The notes beneath the pieces are model-generated. The model saw only the letters and a program-made list of their open reading frames with translations, was not told the origin of the DNA and searched no databases. The position numbers and the translations under genes are program-made. A DNA stretch of 64,000 bases from NCBI RefSeq assembly GCF_000931935.2, contig NZ_AZAC01000002.1:1-64000 (forward strand), given 5' to 3'. The DNA comes from Dethiosulfatarculus sandiegensis. GTDB lineage: Bacteria; Desulfobacterota; Desulfarculia; Desulfarculales; Desulfarculaceae. How positions within the stretch are numbered: position 1 is the first letter of the stretch; each line of letters begins with the position of its first letter. This document shows positions 45,161-54,684 of the stretch, piece after piece.

Positions 45161-45952
45161 GTGAGCGCGGATCATGCACGCTACTTTTTAAAATCCCTGG
45201 CCAAGGGAATGCATGTGCTGGAGACCCTGGCCAAGTCGGGCGAGCCCTTGCCCCTGGCCGAGCTTTCCCGGCGGGCAGGCACCAACAATGCCACTGTGAC
45301 CCGCATCTGCTTCACCTTGAGTGAACTTGGCTTTATCATCCGCGATCGGCAACGGCGTTTTCTGCTCACCCCCAAACTGCTTTACCTGGGCAATGCCTCC
45401 ATATCGAGCCTGGGCTGGCGACAGGTGGCGCAACACTACCTGGAAAAATTGGCTCAGCAGACCGGAGAGACGGTCAACCTTTCCATATTGCAGGGAAACG
45501 AGCTCATGTACCTGGTCCGGATCAATAACACCGGACGCATCCTGCCTTTTGACCTGCAGCTGGGTTCCAGGCTGCCCTTGCATTGCACCTCCATGGGCAA
45601 ATCCCTTTTGGCTTTTTTGAACAAAGATGAGCTGGACAGGATCTTGGATGGTTATGAATTCAACCGCATAACCCATCGCACCCTTAAAAATGAACGGGAG
45701 TTTTTAAAAGAATTGGGACGGGTGCGCAAACAGGGTTATTCGGTGAACGACGAAGAGCTTTCCGTGGGGCTTAGGAGTGTGGCGGTTCCGATCAAGGATT
45801 CGGAGGGTCACGCCCTGGCCGCCCTTAATATCGCTGTGCCCACCAGGAGAGTCAGCCGCCGGGATCTGGTGGAAAGGCTGGCGCCTTTGGCCATGGCCAC
45901 GGCCCGTGAGATCCAAAGGGCCTTAAGCTCCATGAAGACAGGTCAAACATAA
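45161..45952 (+). CDS. IclR-family transcriptional regulator
   Basis: A 263-residue regulator. The winged-helix N-terminus (SLAKGMHVLETLAKSGEPLP, then ELSRRAGTNNATVTRICFTL) binds DNA. The C-terminal IclR effector domain has LGSRLPLHCTSMGKSLLAF and the GYSVNDEELSVGLRSVAVPI stretch, typical ligand-pocket motifs. GTG at 45161 is chosen because GGGGAGAG lies six bases ahead; the ATG at 45128 lacks a site. It precedes the BKACE-aminotransferase-Liv-AOR genes on the same strand and is the likely controller, responding to an acidic pathway intermediate. Confidence 0.9.
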   Translation: MSADHARYFLKSLAKGMHVLETLAKSGEPLPLAELSRRAGTNNATVTRICFTLSELGFIIRDRQRRFLLTPKLLYLGNASISSLGWRQVAQHYLEKLAQQTGETVNLSILQGNELMYLVRINNTGRILPFDLQLGSRLPLHCTSMGKSLLAFLNKDELDRILDGYEFNRITHRTLKNEREFLKELGRVRKQGYSVNDEELSVGLRSVAVPIKDSEGHALAALNIAVPTRRVSRRDLVERLAPLAMATAREIQRALSSMKTGQT

Positions 45953-46033
45953 GGGACTTTTTCATTTCAGTAGGCTAACTATTTTAAATCATAGATAAAT
46001 TTGAAATCAGAAACCTGTATTGCCGAGGATGAA

Positions 46034-46867
46034 ATGAGCGAAAAACTTATTATAACCATAGCTCCTACGGGATCGGTTCCAAAGAAAAAACAGACCCCCC
46101 ATGTGCCGGTGACCACGGAAGAAATAGCCAAAGACGCCCTGGCCTGCGAAGAGGCCGGTGCATCTATCCTGCATATACACACCAGGGATGAACAGGAAAA
46201 CCCCTCAGACGATCCCAGGCGTTTTAAAGAGGTTGTGGATGCGCTTAAGGGAAAGGCCAAAATGATCATGCAGATATCCACCGGCGGCAGGGCCGGGTCG
46301 GATACTGCCAGCCGCTTGCAGCGCCTTTCGGTCGGAGGGGAGATGGCCTCGCTTTCCACGGGTAGTGTGAATTTTCCCAATAGCGCCTATGTGAACCCCC
46401 CTGATCTCATCGAGGCCCTGGCGGGGGAAATGCTGAAATTGGATATCAAGCCGGAGATCGAGGTCTTTGACCTGGCCATGCTTCATAACGCCTTGGCATT
46501 AAGGGAAAAAGGCCTTTTGCGAAGCCCCTTGCACTTTAATTTTGTCATGGGGCTCAAAGGGGCCATGCCCGCCCGCATAGAGCATCTGGTTCATCTCACC
46601 GGGTTTTTACCAAAAGGCTCCACCTGGAGTGTCAGCGGTGTGGCGGCGGCCCAGCTTCCCATGGCTGTGCATGCCATCTTGATGGGCGGCCATGTGCGGG
46701 TTGGCTTGGAAGACAACATTTATTTCAAAAAGGGTGAACTGGCCACCAATGCCGGGCTGATCAAACGAATTGTGGAGATAAGCCGCATTTTAGGGCGTGA
46801 GGTGGCCACGCCTGACCAGGCCAGGGATATTCTGGGCCTTAAGCCCGGAAAAGGGGGCGGGTCATGA
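46034..46867 (+). CDS. Beta-keto-acid cleavage enzyme (BKACE, DUF849 family)
   Basis: A 277-residue zinc enzyme. The characterised reaction is beta-keto acid plus acetyl-CoA giving acetoacetate plus a new acyl-CoA, as for Kce in lysine fermentation. Seen: IAPTGSVPKKK near the start, ILHIHTRDEQENPSDD with the HxH zinc ligands, the KPEIEVFDLAML segment, and VRVGLEDNIYF near the end. ATG at 46034 follows GAGGAT. It overlaps the class III aminotransferase by four bases (ATGA), a strong hint that they work in sequence. BKACE substrates vary widely, so the actual keto acid cannot be named. Confidence 0.9.
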   Translation: MSEKLIITIAPTGSVPKKKQTPHVPVTTEEIAKDALACEEAGASILHIHTRDEQENPSDDPRRFKEVVDALKGKAKMIMQISTGGRAGSDTASRLQRLSVGGEMASLSTGSVNFPNSAYVNPPDLIEALAGEMLKLDIKPEIEVFDLAMLHNALALREKGLLRSPLHFNFVMGLKGAMPARIEHLVHLTGFLPKGSTWSVSGVAAAQLPMAVHAILMGGHVRVGLEDNIYFKKGELATNAGLIKRIVEISRILGREVATPDQARDILGLKPGKGGGS

Positions 46868-48189
46868 TCCGTCCGGGGCATGTTTTTCACAGGAAGCCAA
46901 GCGGTCTGTTGCCTTCCGCTCAAAGCGCCGAAGGGGTGACTATTTTGGATAATTACGGCCGCCGCTATCTGGATGCCTCGGGCGGGGCCGTGGTGGTGAA
47001 CCTGGGCCATGCCCGGCCTGAAATAGCCCGGGCTGTGATGGAGCAGCTCAGCCAGGGCTATTATTTTCATCCCACCATGTTCACCACCCAGGTGGTGGAG
47101 GACTTGGCGACCTCCCTGGCCGCCCATGCGCCTTTGGGAATCAGCCGGTTTTATTTTATGACCACCGGGTCGGAAGCCGTGGAGACGGCGATCAAGCTGG
47201 CCAGACAGATTCAGTTGGCCAGGGGCGAAGAGTCCAGGCACAGGCTGATTTCAAGGTGGCGCTCGTATCACGGGCTCAGCCTGGGGGCCCTGGCCGCCAC
47301 GGGGCGCACCTCTTTTCGCACGCCTTTTGCGCCCATGTTCAAGGATTCAATTCACATACCGCCGCCCTATTGCCTGCGCTGCTCCTATGGGCTTGAACCC
47401 GAATCCTGCGGCTTAAGGTGCGCCGAGGCCCTGGAAGAGGAGATCCTGAATTTGGGACCGGAGACGGTTTCCGCCTTTCTCGGCGAGACGGTGAGCGGGG
47501 CCACCCTGGCGGTTTATCCGCCGCCAAAAGGTTATTGGCCCAAGATCAGGGAGATCTGCGATCGTTACGGGGTGCTTTTAATTCTGGACGAGGTGATGAG
47601 TGGAATGGGGCGCACCGGCAAGTGGTTTGCCAGTGAACATTACGGCATATCGCCTGATCTGGTCACCCTGGGCAAGGGCTTAAGCGGAGGCGCCCTGCCT
47701 CTTTCGGCCGTGGGGGTGCAGGAAGAGCATTACAGCCTAGTGGTGGAAACAGGCGGTTTTGTGCATGGGGGCACCTTTTCCCATCACCCGGCCTGCGCTG
47801 CCGCTGGCCTGGCCGCAGTGAAGATTCTGGAAAATGAGGATCTGGTGCAAAGGGCCCGGGACAAGGGAGAGATCCTGGGGGCCAAGCTTGAGCACGCCTT
47901 AAGTGATCACCCACATGTCGGAGATATCCGGGGCCTGGGCATGATGTGGGGCGTGGAGCTGGTCAAGGAAAAGGAAACCTTAAAGCCCTTTGACCGTTCC
48001 GCCCTGGTTTTGGAAATGGTCTGGGAAAAGCTTTTTTCAGATGGGGTGATCCTTTACAAATCCCTGGGTCTGGCGGGCAAGGACGGCGAGGGCCTGGTGG
48101 TGGCCCCGCCTTTTGTAATCAATGAACCGGAGATGGATATGCTGGTTTCAGCCCTCAAAGGGGCCTTGAACCATGTGCTGGGAGTATAG
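46864..48189 (+). CDS. Class III PLP-dependent aminotransferase
   Basis: A 441-residue omega-type aminotransferase that typically acts on amines, beta-amino or omega-amino acids. Seen: NYGRRYLDASGGAVVVNLGH, TTGSEAVETAIKLAR, SYHGLSLGALAATG, the PLP Asp in ILDEVMSGMGRTGKWF, the Lys in TLGKGLSGGALPLSAV (near 270) and FVHGGTFSHHPACAAAGLA. A cysteine cluster CLRCSYGLEPESCGLRC (about 171-187) occurs in a subset of this family. Coupled to BKACE by overlap. The inferred role is to make the keto acid that BKACE cleaves. Confidence 0.9.
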   Translation: MIRPGHVFHRKPSGLLPSAQSAEGVTILDNYGRRYLDASGGAVVVNLGHARPEIARAVMEQLSQGYYFHPTMFTTQVVEDLATSLAAHAPLGISRFYFMTTGSEAVETAIKLARQIQLARGEESRHRLISRWRSYHGLSLGALAATGRTSFRTPFAPMFKDSIHIPPPYCLRCSYGLEPESCGLRCAEALEEEILNLGPETVSAFLGETVSGATLAVYPPPKGYWPKIREICDRYGVLLILDEVMSGMGRTGKWFASEHYGISPDLVTLGKGLSGGALPLSAVGVQEEHYSLVVETGGFVHGGTFSHHPACAAAGLAAVKILENEDLVQRARDKGEILGAKLEHALSDHPHVGDIRGLGMMWGVELVKEKETLKPFDRSALVLEMVWEKLFSDGVILYKSLGLAGKDGEGLVVAPPFVINEPEMDMLVSALKGALNHVLGV

Positions 48190-48202
48190 GCAAAAGAGGG
48201 GG

Positions 48203-48221
48203 CGAGGGATCTGATCCCTCG
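48203..48221 (+). other. Hairpin between aminotransferase and livK
   Basis: CGAGGGAT pairs perfectly with ATCCCTCG around a three-base loop. There is no T-run. It may be a processing or attenuation element separating enzyme genes from the transporter genes. Confidence 0.45.
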
Positions 48222-48258
48222 ATTATCCAAGGTTTTACCTGTTGGAAAAGGAGGGAAC

Positions 48259-49452
48259 GTGAACAGGCTTAAAAAAGTATTGTGTCTTTTGGCTGTGATT
48301 TCCGTGGCTGCCTGGGGCATGGCTGGCGTGGCCCTGGCCGCGGATACGGTCAAGATCGGGGTGGTGGGTCCGCGCACCGGCGGCGCAGCCGCCACGGGCA
48401 CGGCCTTTGAAGAGGGCATTGAGCTGGCCCTGGAGAAGATCAACGCCGGTGGCGGTCTTTTGGGTAAAAAGGTTGAGGTTGTGTTTGAGGACACGGCCGG
48501 AGACCCGGCCAAGGCGGCCAGCGGCATTGAAAAACTGATCACCAAGGACAAAGTCGCCATGGTGCTCGGCGAGTCCCACAGCTCCGCCGCCCTGGCTGAG
48601 ATCGATGTGGCCAACCGCTACAAAGTGCCGTTGATCATTGCCGAGGCCTGGCATGACGACATCACCAAGAAAAACTACCCCTATGTCTTCAGGGCCGGTC
48701 CCTGCAACAGCGGTGTGGTGAACGAAAACATCATCGGCTTTGTCAAGGACTACAAGTTCAAAAAAGTGGCGATCTTTGCCGAGAACACCGACTGGGGCAT
48801 GGGCATCAAGGACCTGGCCGAGGTGGCTTTGAAAAAGGCCGGCATTGAGTTCATGACCATAATCACCGAGCGCAAGAGCCAGGACCACTATGCCGAGCTG
48901 AACAAGGTCAAGAAATTCAAGCCGGACCTGATCCTGGCCTTTGTCTATGGCTTTGGCGTGCATTACCTGATCGCCCAGGCCGGTGAAGTAGGCATGATTC
49001 CCGGCCAGGCCCTTTTGCTGGAAGGCGCGGGTCCTCCTTCCCTGTGGCCCCAGTTCTGGGACACTGTGGGTAAATACGGCAACCTGGAGCTGTTTGTCTC
49101 CCGCATGCACGAAAAGGTGATGCTCACAAAGGTGGCCAAGGATTTTGACCAGGCCTATCGCAAGAAATTCGGCAAGGCTCCCACGGATTACAAATCCCGC
49201 TCCATCTACGATGTGATTTTGATCGCGGCAGACGCCTTGAAGAGGGCCAAATCCACAGACGGCGACAAGCTGGTCAGCGCTTTGGAAAAGACCAACCTGG
49301 AAGTATCTTCGGGCATGGTGAAATTCGGCACTGAAAAGGGCTCCTATGCCTATCACCAGTGGCAGCCGCCCATGCTGATCATCCAGTGGCAGGACAAAAA
49401 ACAGGTGGTGGTCTATCCCCTTTCGGGCAAGACCGGCGATCTTAAGAAGTAA
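48259..49452 (+). CDS. livK: Branched-chain-amino-acid-type ABC substrate-binding protein
   Basis: A 397-residue periplasmic binding protein (Peripla_BP_6). GTG start after GGAGGGAAC. A signal peptide is cut after ALA near residue 27. The mature part opens DTVKIGVVGPRTGGAAATGT and has LLGKKVEVVFEDTAGDP and GESHSSAALAEIDVANRY. This family binds not only leucine-type amino acids but also amides, urea, aromatic acids and others, so the name is by family only. Context points to an amino compound handled by the adjacent aminotransferase. Confidence 0.9.
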   Translation: MNRLKKVLCLLAVISVAAWGMAGVALAADTVKIGVVGPRTGGAAATGTAFEEGIELALEKINAGGGLLGKKVEVVFEDTAGDPAKAASGIEKLITKDKVAMVLGESHSSAALAEIDVANRYKVPLIIAEAWHDDITKKNYPYVFRAGPCNSGVVNENIIGFVKDYKFKKVAIFAENTDWGMGIKDLAEVALKKAGIEFMTIITERKSQDHYAELNKVKKFKPDLILAFVYGFGVHYLIAQAGEVGMIPGQALLLEGAGPPSLWPQFWDTVGKYGNLELFVSRMHEKVMLTKVAKDFDQAYRKKFGKAPTDYKSRSIYDVILIAADALKRAKSTDGDKLVSALEKTNLEVSSGMVKFGTEKGSYAYHQWQPPMLIIQWQDKKQVVVYPLSGKTGDLKK

Positions 49453-49467
49453 AAAAAATATGAAAAA

Positions 49468-49499
49468 CCGGGAGGATCGCCTTAAAGGCGGCCTCCCGG
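49468..49499 (+). other. mRNA hairpin between livK and livH
   Basis: CCGGGAGG pairs with CCTCCCGG, with an inner CGCC/GGCG stem around TTAAA. No T-run. Placed like the hairpin after dctP, it probably stabilises the livK part of the message. Confidence 0.55.
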
Positions 49500-49532
49500 C
49501 CACCCTAACGCCAAGGAAAGGAAGACAGGTCC

Positions 49533-50396
49533 ATGGAAGACCTGCTGCTCTATTTGACCAACGGGGTGGTTATGGGAACCACCTATGCCCTGGCCGCGCT
49601 CGGCGTCACCCTGATTGTGGGCATCATGGGTATTATCAATTTTGCCCATGGCGAGTTCTATGTACTGGCCGGATATTTCAGCGCCCTGTTTGCCCAGGGA
49701 GCCGGTCTGGACCCCATATCCTCCATGCTGATTGCCGTGATTCTGGTTTTTTTCGTGGGCCTCGCGGTGGAGCGCACTTTGATCCGCCCCACTTACGGCG
49801 ACGAACTGTATTCTCTTATAATTACCTTTATTCTTTACATAATTCTGCAAAATGCCTATCTGGTTATCTTTGGCCCCTTCCCGAGCAAGCCTCCGAACTG
49901 GGTAAGCGGGGCCAGTAACCTGTTCGGGCTTTTCTATTACGGCAATCAAAGGCTGGTTTCCTTTGCCGCATCAGCCGTATTGATAGCCCTTTTCATGGTC
50001 GTCATGCACAAGACCTGGCTGGGCCGGGTGATAAGGAGCGTGGCCATGGACAGGGAAATGGCATCCATGCTGGGGGTTAACACCGCCAGGGTGAATATGC
50101 TCTCCTTTGGCCTGGGCTGCGTGCTGGCCGCCTTGGCGGGCGTGATCCTGACCCCGGTCTTTCCGGTGACCCCCACAGTGGGGGTGGGTGTCTCGCTAAC
50201 CGCCTTTGTGGTGATGATTCTGGGCGGGCTCGGCTCTTTCTCCGGCTGTATTGTGGGCGGCATACTCCTGGGCATTGTGGAGAACCTGGGGGTCGGCTAC
50301 CTCTCCAGCGGATACAAGCACCTGTTCGGGTTCGTGATTCTGATCTTGGTGCTCTTTTTCCGGCCCACCGGCTTCTTTGGCCAGAAACAAATCTAG
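49533..50396 (+). CDS. livH: Liv-type ABC transporter permease
   Basis: A 287-residue inner-membrane permease with about eight hydrophobic segments. Family marks are GTTYALAALGVTLIVGIMG, INFAHGEFYVLAGYF, and the cytoplasmic loop RSVAMDREMASMLGVN that contacts the ATPases. First of four tightly packed transporter genes after the binding protein. Confidence 0.93.
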   Translation: MEDLLLYLTNGVVMGTTYALAALGVTLIVGIMGIINFAHGEFYVLAGYFSALFAQGAGLDPISSMLIAVILVFFVGLAVERTLIRPTYGDELYSLIITFILYIILQNAYLVIFGPFPSKPPNWVSGASNLFGLFYYGNQRLVSFAASAVLIALFMVVMHKTWLGRVIRSVAMDREMASMLGVNTARVNMLSFGLGCVLAALAGVILTPVFPVTPTVGVGVSLTAFVVMILGGLGSFSGCIVGGILLGIVENLGVGYLSSGYKHLFGFVILILVLFFRPTGFFGQKQI

Positions 50397-50405
50397 GGGG
50401 TGAGC

Positions 50406-51377
50406 ATGCAGGCAGCGACAACTATAGGAAGTGGGAACAAGCCGGCCTTGACGGGGTTCACCCCCTGGCTTGTCTGTCTGGCGGTGTTTGCCCTTCTGCC
50501 CCTGACCCTGGGGCCGTATTGGCTCAACAGCGCCATAATGGGCTTGTTTTATGTGATGATGGCCTCTTCCTGGAACCTTTTGGCGGGCTATACGGGACAG
50601 GTCTCCTTTGCCCATGCCGCCTTTGCCGGGATCGGCTGCTACACCTCGGGCATACTCTCGGCCAAACTTGGGCTGCATCCCCTTTTGGGCCTGCCTTTGG
50701 GCGTGGCCATGGCCGCGCTGCTTTCCCTGGCCCTGGGAGCCCTGTGCATCCGCATGGGCGGGATTTACCTCTCTCTAACCACCCTGGGGTTCTCCGAGAT
50801 AGTGCGTATTGTGATCCAAAACGAATATGAGATCACCAGGGGCACCATGGGGCTCAAGGTCCCCTTTATTATCGGCCCTTATTCCAAGATCACCGCCTTT
50901 TACCTGATGCTTGCGGTGGCCGTGGCCATGGTGGGGTTGATCGCCTGGCTGGTCAACTCCGATATGGGGCTTAAGTTCAGGGCGGTTTTAAACGATGAGA
51001 CCGCGGCCCGCTCCCTGGGCGTCAACGTAACCAGGGCCAGGGTCTTTGCCTTTGTGATCTCAGGGGCCATGGCAGGGCTGGCCGGTTCAATTTATGGCCA
51101 TTACCTGCTTTTGATAACCCCTCACATCCCTTCCCTGGACCTCATGTTCCATGTGCTGGCCATGGCGGTAATCGGCGGTCTGGGCACTTTGGCCGGGCCT
51201 GTGGTGGGAGCGCTTCTACTGGAGGTCTTAAGCGAATTCGTAAGGCATTTCAGCGACAAATATCACATTTTGGTTTTTGGCTGCGTGGCTCTTTTGTTTG
51301 CCCGTTTTGCGCCCCAGGGCCTGGTGGGGCTGGTCGGCGACTGGTGGAAAAAGGCCGGAGCAAAGGGGGGTGAATGA
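50406..51377 (+). CDS. livM: Liv-type ABC transporter permease
   Basis: A 323-residue permease partner of LivH. Family marks are [34 protein letters not shown] and the EAA-like loop [23 protein letters not shown] at 50406 is preferred since GGGGG lies five bases ahead; GTG at 50400 is the alternative. Overlaps livG by four bases. Confidence 0.93.
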   Translation: MQAATTIGSGNKPALTGFTPWLVCLAVFALLPLTLGPYWLNSAIMGLFYVMMASSWNLLAGYTGQVSFAHAAFAGIGCYTSGILSAKLGLHPLLGLPLGVAMAALLSLALGALCIRMGGIYLSLTTLGFSEIVRIVIQNEYEITRGTMGLKVPFIIGPYSKITAFYLMLAVAVAMVGLIAWLVNSDMGLKFRAVLNDETAARSLGVNVTRARVFAFVISGAMAGLAGSIYGHYLLLITPHIPSLDLMFHVLAMAVIGGLGTLAGPVVGALLLEVLSEFVRHFSDKYHILVFGCVALLFARFAPQGLVGLVGDWWKKAGAKGGE

Positions 51378-52108
51378 TGAGCCTCTTGGAAATCAAAGAC
51401 GCCTGTAAACGTTTCGGAGGGGTGCAGGCCATAAGCGAGGTGAGTTTCAGGGTGGAGCAGGGGGAGATCCTGGGGCTTATCGGGCCCAACGGCGCGGGCA
51501 AGACCACTCTCTTCAATCTGATCACCGGCGCAATTCAGATGGACAGGGGCTCTGTTTTATGGGACGGCAGGGAGATCACCGGCCTGAGGCCGGATCTGGC
51601 CTGCAAGGCCGGTATATCCCGCACTTTTCAGGTGACCAGACCCTTTGGACGCATGACCTGCCTGGAAAATGTATATGTGCCTCTACTGGAGAATCAGCCG
51701 AATTTAAAAGGCAAGGCAAGGCAACAGGAGTCCGCCCGGCTATTAGGGGTAACCGGCCTGGCCGGAAAAGAGGCATGGCTGGCCGAAAGCCTTAATCTCA
51801 TTGATAAAAAGCGCCTGGAGTTGGCCCGCGCCCTGGCGGCCGGACCCAGGTTGATTCTTTTGGATGAGGTTCTGGGGGGCTTGAACACCATGGAGATGCA
51901 GGATGCGTTGAAGCTGATCAAGTCCATTAGGGATGAATACGAGATGACAGTGGTCTGGATCGAACACATCATGGGTGCGATCATGAGCGTATGCGAAAGG
52001 GTTTTGGTGCTGGATATGGGCCGACTCATCTGTCAGGGCGAGCCGGGTGTGGTCTGTCAGGACCCGGCGGTGATAGAGGCCTATCTGGGGGAGCAGGCCG
52101 ATGCTTGA
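51374..52108 (+). CDS. livG: Liv-type ABC transporter ATPase
   Basis: A 244-residue ATPase. Walker A is [11 protein letters not shown] (about 37-47) and Walker B is [11 protein letters not shown]. The signature region reads [17 protein letters not shown] where LivG proteins usually have an LSYGQQR/K-type sequence, so the signature is degenerate ([11 protein letters not shown]). If real this would weaken one of the two ATP sites. It overlaps livF by eight bases. Confidence 0.9.
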   Translation: MMSLLEIKDACKRFGGVQAISEVSFRVEQGEILGLIGPNGAGKTTLFNLITGAIQMDRGSVLWDGREITGLRPDLACKAGISRTFQVTRPFGRMTCLENVYVPLLENQPNLKGKARQQESARLLGVTGLAGKEAWLAESLNLIDKKRLELARALAAGPRLILLDEVLGGLNTMEMQDALKLIKSIRDEYEMTVVWIEHIMGAIMSVCERVLVLDMGRLICQGEPGVVCQDPAVIEAYLGEQADA

Positions 52109-52802
52109 GGTAAAAGACTTAAAGGCAAGCATAGGAGAGAACCGGGTTTTACGCGGCATATCCCTTGAAGTGCCCCAGGGTTCGTCTGTGGCGGTTCTGG
52201 GGGCCAACGGGGCCGGAAAATCCAGCCTCATAAGGACCATAACCGGTCTGCTCAAGGCCACGAGCGGCAAGGTGCTGTTAAACGGCGAGGAGATCCAGAA
52301 CCAGCCGCCCCATGTAATCAGCCGCCTGGGCGTGGCTGTGGTGCCTGAGGGAAGGCGCATGTTCGCGGATATGAATGTGCAGGACAACCTCATGATGGGG
52401 GCCTTTCTGCCCAGGGGCCGCAAAATGCTGGACCAGACCATGGAAGAGGTCTTGAGCCTGTTTCCGGTTTTAAAAGAGCGCCTGGACCAAAGGGCAGGGA
52501 CCCTTTCCGGCGGAGAACAGCAGATGTTGTCCATAGGCCGGGCCCTTATGTCCAGGCCCGTACTTTTGATCCTGGATGAACTTTCCCTGGGCCTGGCTCC
52601 CGTGATTGTGCAGGAGATCTACCGGGTTTTGGAGAAGGTCAGGCAAAGAACCACCATGCTTTTGGTGGAGCAGTCGGTGGAGATGGCTTTGAGGAACACA
52701 AGCTATGCCTATCTCCTGGAGACCGGAAGCCTTTCAAGGCAGGGAGCTTCGGCCGATCTGCTGGCAGACCCGGGCTTGAAAGAGGCCTATCTGGGCCTGT
52801 AG
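52101..52802 (+). CDS. livF: Liv-type ABC transporter ATPase
   Basis: A 233-residue ATPase. Walker A is GANGAGKSSLIRTI, the signature is GTLSGGEQQMLSIGRALM and Walker B is LLILDELSLGLAPV. All are canonical, unlike those of the LivG partner. Starts within the livG end. GGAGA-type site and the AOR gene follow 34 bases later, so the transporter and AOR are probably one transcript. Confidence 0.95.
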   Translation: MLEVKDLKASIGENRVLRGISLEVPQGSSVAVLGANGAGKSSLIRTITGLLKATSGKVLLNGEEIQNQPPHVISRLGVAVVPEGRRMFADMNVQDNLMMGAFLPRGRKMLDQTMEEVLSLFPVLKERLDQRAGTLSGGEQQMLSIGRALMSRPVLLILDELSLGLAPVIVQEIYRVLEKVRQRTTMLLVEQSVEMALRNTSYAYLLETGSLSRQGASADLLADPGLKEAYLGL

Positions 52803-52836
52803 GCCTGGCCCCGGCCAGGCAAAAGGAGACGTTTAA

Positions 52837-54672
52837 ATGAAGGGTTGGTGCGGAAAGATATTGCTGGTGGATTTGACCGGGGGGGAGCTTGAAACCTTGC
52901 CCCTGGATCCAAAGCTGGCCCGGGACTATATCGGCGGCAGGGGGCTCGGTATAAAACTGCTTTTGGATCGGGTCGACCCCCTGGTGGACCCTTTGAGCCC
53001 GGAAAATGAGCTGATAATGGCCACAGGCCCCTTGACCGGCACCACCGCCCCCACCGGGGCCAGATATATGATCATGACCAAATCCCCCTTGACCGGAGCC
53101 ATAACCTGTTCCAACTCAGGGGGGCATTTCCCGAGTGAGCTGAAAAAAGCGGGTTGGGACGCAATTCTGTTTACCGGCAGGGCGACAAAGCCGGTTTATC
53201 TTTGGATTGAGGATCAAAAAACCGAGTTAAGGGACGCAAGCCATATTTGGGGAATGGAGGTCCCCCAGGCCGACGAAGTGCTCAAAAAAGAGACCCTGTT
53301 AAAGGCCAGAACCACCCTGATCGGCCCTGCCGGTGAGAACGGAGTGCTTTTTGCCTCTGTAATGAACGATAAGCACCGGGCCGCCGGGCGCTCCGGGGTG
53401 GGTGCCGTGATGGGCTCGAAAAATCTGAAGGCCGTGGTGGTTAAGGGAAGCGGCAAGGTCGATCTGGCCGATCCCGAGGGCTTCAAGGAGCTGGCCAAAG
53501 GTTTTGTAAAGGGGTTTAAAGAATCCTTTGCAGGCGGCCCGGTTCCCCTGAGAAAGTGGGGCACCCCCATCACCGCTGTGGGCACCCAGAACGTCGGAGT
53601 TTTTCCCACCAGAAATTTTCAGTTCGGCCAGTTTGAAAAATGGGACAGTGTGGGCGGCGAGGCCCTTACCGACACCTATCTGACCCAGGCCAAGGCCTGC
53701 CATGCCTGCCCCATAGCCTGCGGCAGGGGCACCAAGGTGCCGGACGGCCCTTATGCCGGTGAGGGTGAAGGCCCTGAATATGAAACCATTTATGCCTTTG
53801 GCAGCGACTGCGGGGTGGATGACCTGGCCGCTGTGACCAAGGCCAATTACATCTGCAACGAAATGGGGATGGACACCATAACCATGGGGGCCACCATTGC
53901 CTGCGCCATGGAGATGAGTGAAAAGGGCCTGATTCCGGCCGAGGATGTGGGCTTGAACCGGGAGCTTAAGTTCGGCGACGCCCCGGCCATAGTGGAGCTG
54001 ACCCGCCTGACCGGCGAGCGAAAGGGCTTTGGCAGGCTCCTGGGGCTGGGATCCTTGCGCCTGGCCACCCATTACGGGCATCCTGAATTTGCCATGGTGG
54101 CCAAGGGCCAGGAGTTTGCCGGATACGACCCCAGGGGGGAGCAGGGCATGGGCCTGGCCTATGCCACCAGCCCCATAGGCGCTTCTCACATGCGGGGAGA
54201 TCCGGCCTATATCGAGATCCTGGGGGTGCCTAAATTGGTGGACCCCTTGAGCATCAAGGGAAAGCCCCAGTTGATCAAGGATTGGCAGGATGTCTTTTGC
54301 GTCATAGACGCGGCCGGGGTTTGCGTGTTTTTTTCGGTGAGGAACTTTGTGCTCCCCGATGAGACCATTAAGCCCGAAGGAATAAAAGACCTTTTGAATG
54401 CGGCCACTGGCTTGGATTATTCTATGGATGAGGTCTGCCGGGCCGGGGAGCGCATATTTAACGCGGAAAGGGTGTTTTTGAACCGGGCCGGTTTTAAGAG
54501 GGCCCAGGACACCCTGCCCCCGCGCATGCTTTCCGAGCCTGTGCCCGAAGGCCCGGCCAAGGGCATGGTCTGTCGCCTGGAAGAGATGCTGACCGAGTTT
54601 TACACCCTAAGGGGCTGGACCCAGGACGGGGTTCCCAGCCCGGAGAAGCTGGGCCAACTGGGGCTGGCCTGA
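52837..54672 (+). CDS. Tungsten-dependent aldehyde:ferredoxin oxidoreductase
   Basis: A 611-residue enzyme of the AOR family that oxidises aldehydes to acids with ferredoxin, using a tungsten bis-pterin and one 4Fe-4S cluster in the cytoplasm. Seen: GRGLGIKLLLDRVDP, TGPLTGTTAPTGARYMI, GPAGENGVLFASVMNDKHRA, the cluster ligands CHACPIAC (about 288-295) and the distal Cys in DAAGVCVFF (near 494). Length is normal. It follows livF in the same operon and precedes a MoaD-like gene. Inferred substrate: an aldehyde derived from the imported amine or amino acid. Confidence 0.93.
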   Translation: MKGWCGKILLVDLTGGELETLPLDPKLARDYIGGRGLGIKLLLDRVDPLVDPLSPENELIMATGPLTGTTAPTGARYMIMTKSPLTGAITCSNSGGHFPSELKKAGWDAILFTGRATKPVYLWIEDQKTELRDASHIWGMEVPQADEVLKKETLLKARTTLIGPAGENGVLFASVMNDKHRAAGRSGVGAVMGSKNLKAVVVKGSGKVDLADPEGFKELAKGFVKGFKESFAGGPVPLRKWGTPITAVGTQNVGVFPTRNFQFGQFEKWDSVGGEALTDTYLTQAKACHACPIACGRGTKVPDGPYAGEGEGPEYETIYAFGSDCGVDDLAAVTKANYICNEMGMDTITMGATIACAMEMSEKGLIPAEDVGLNRELKFGDAPAIVELTRLTGERKGFGRLLGLGSLRLATHYGHPEFAMVAKGQEFAGYDPRGEQGMGLAYATSPIGASHMRGDPAYIEILGVPKLVDPLSIKGKPQLIKDWQDVFCVIDAAGVCVFFSVRNFVLPDETIKPEGIKDLLNAATGLDYSMDEVCRAGERIFNAERVFLNRAGFKRAQDTLPPRMLSEPVPEGPAKGMVCRLEEMLTEFYTLRGWTQDGVPSPEKLGQLGLA

Positions 54673-54684
54673 GATGTGTTGTCT

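Noticed and set aside
48235..49503. Long minus-strand frame (422 codons) opposite livK
   Set aside because: It is the antisense shadow of a well-supported gene in GC-rich DNA; histidine- and glycine-rich composition and no family match.
53299..54189. Minus-strand frame of 296 codons opposite AOR
   Set aside because: Shadow of the AOR gene; no recognisable domain.
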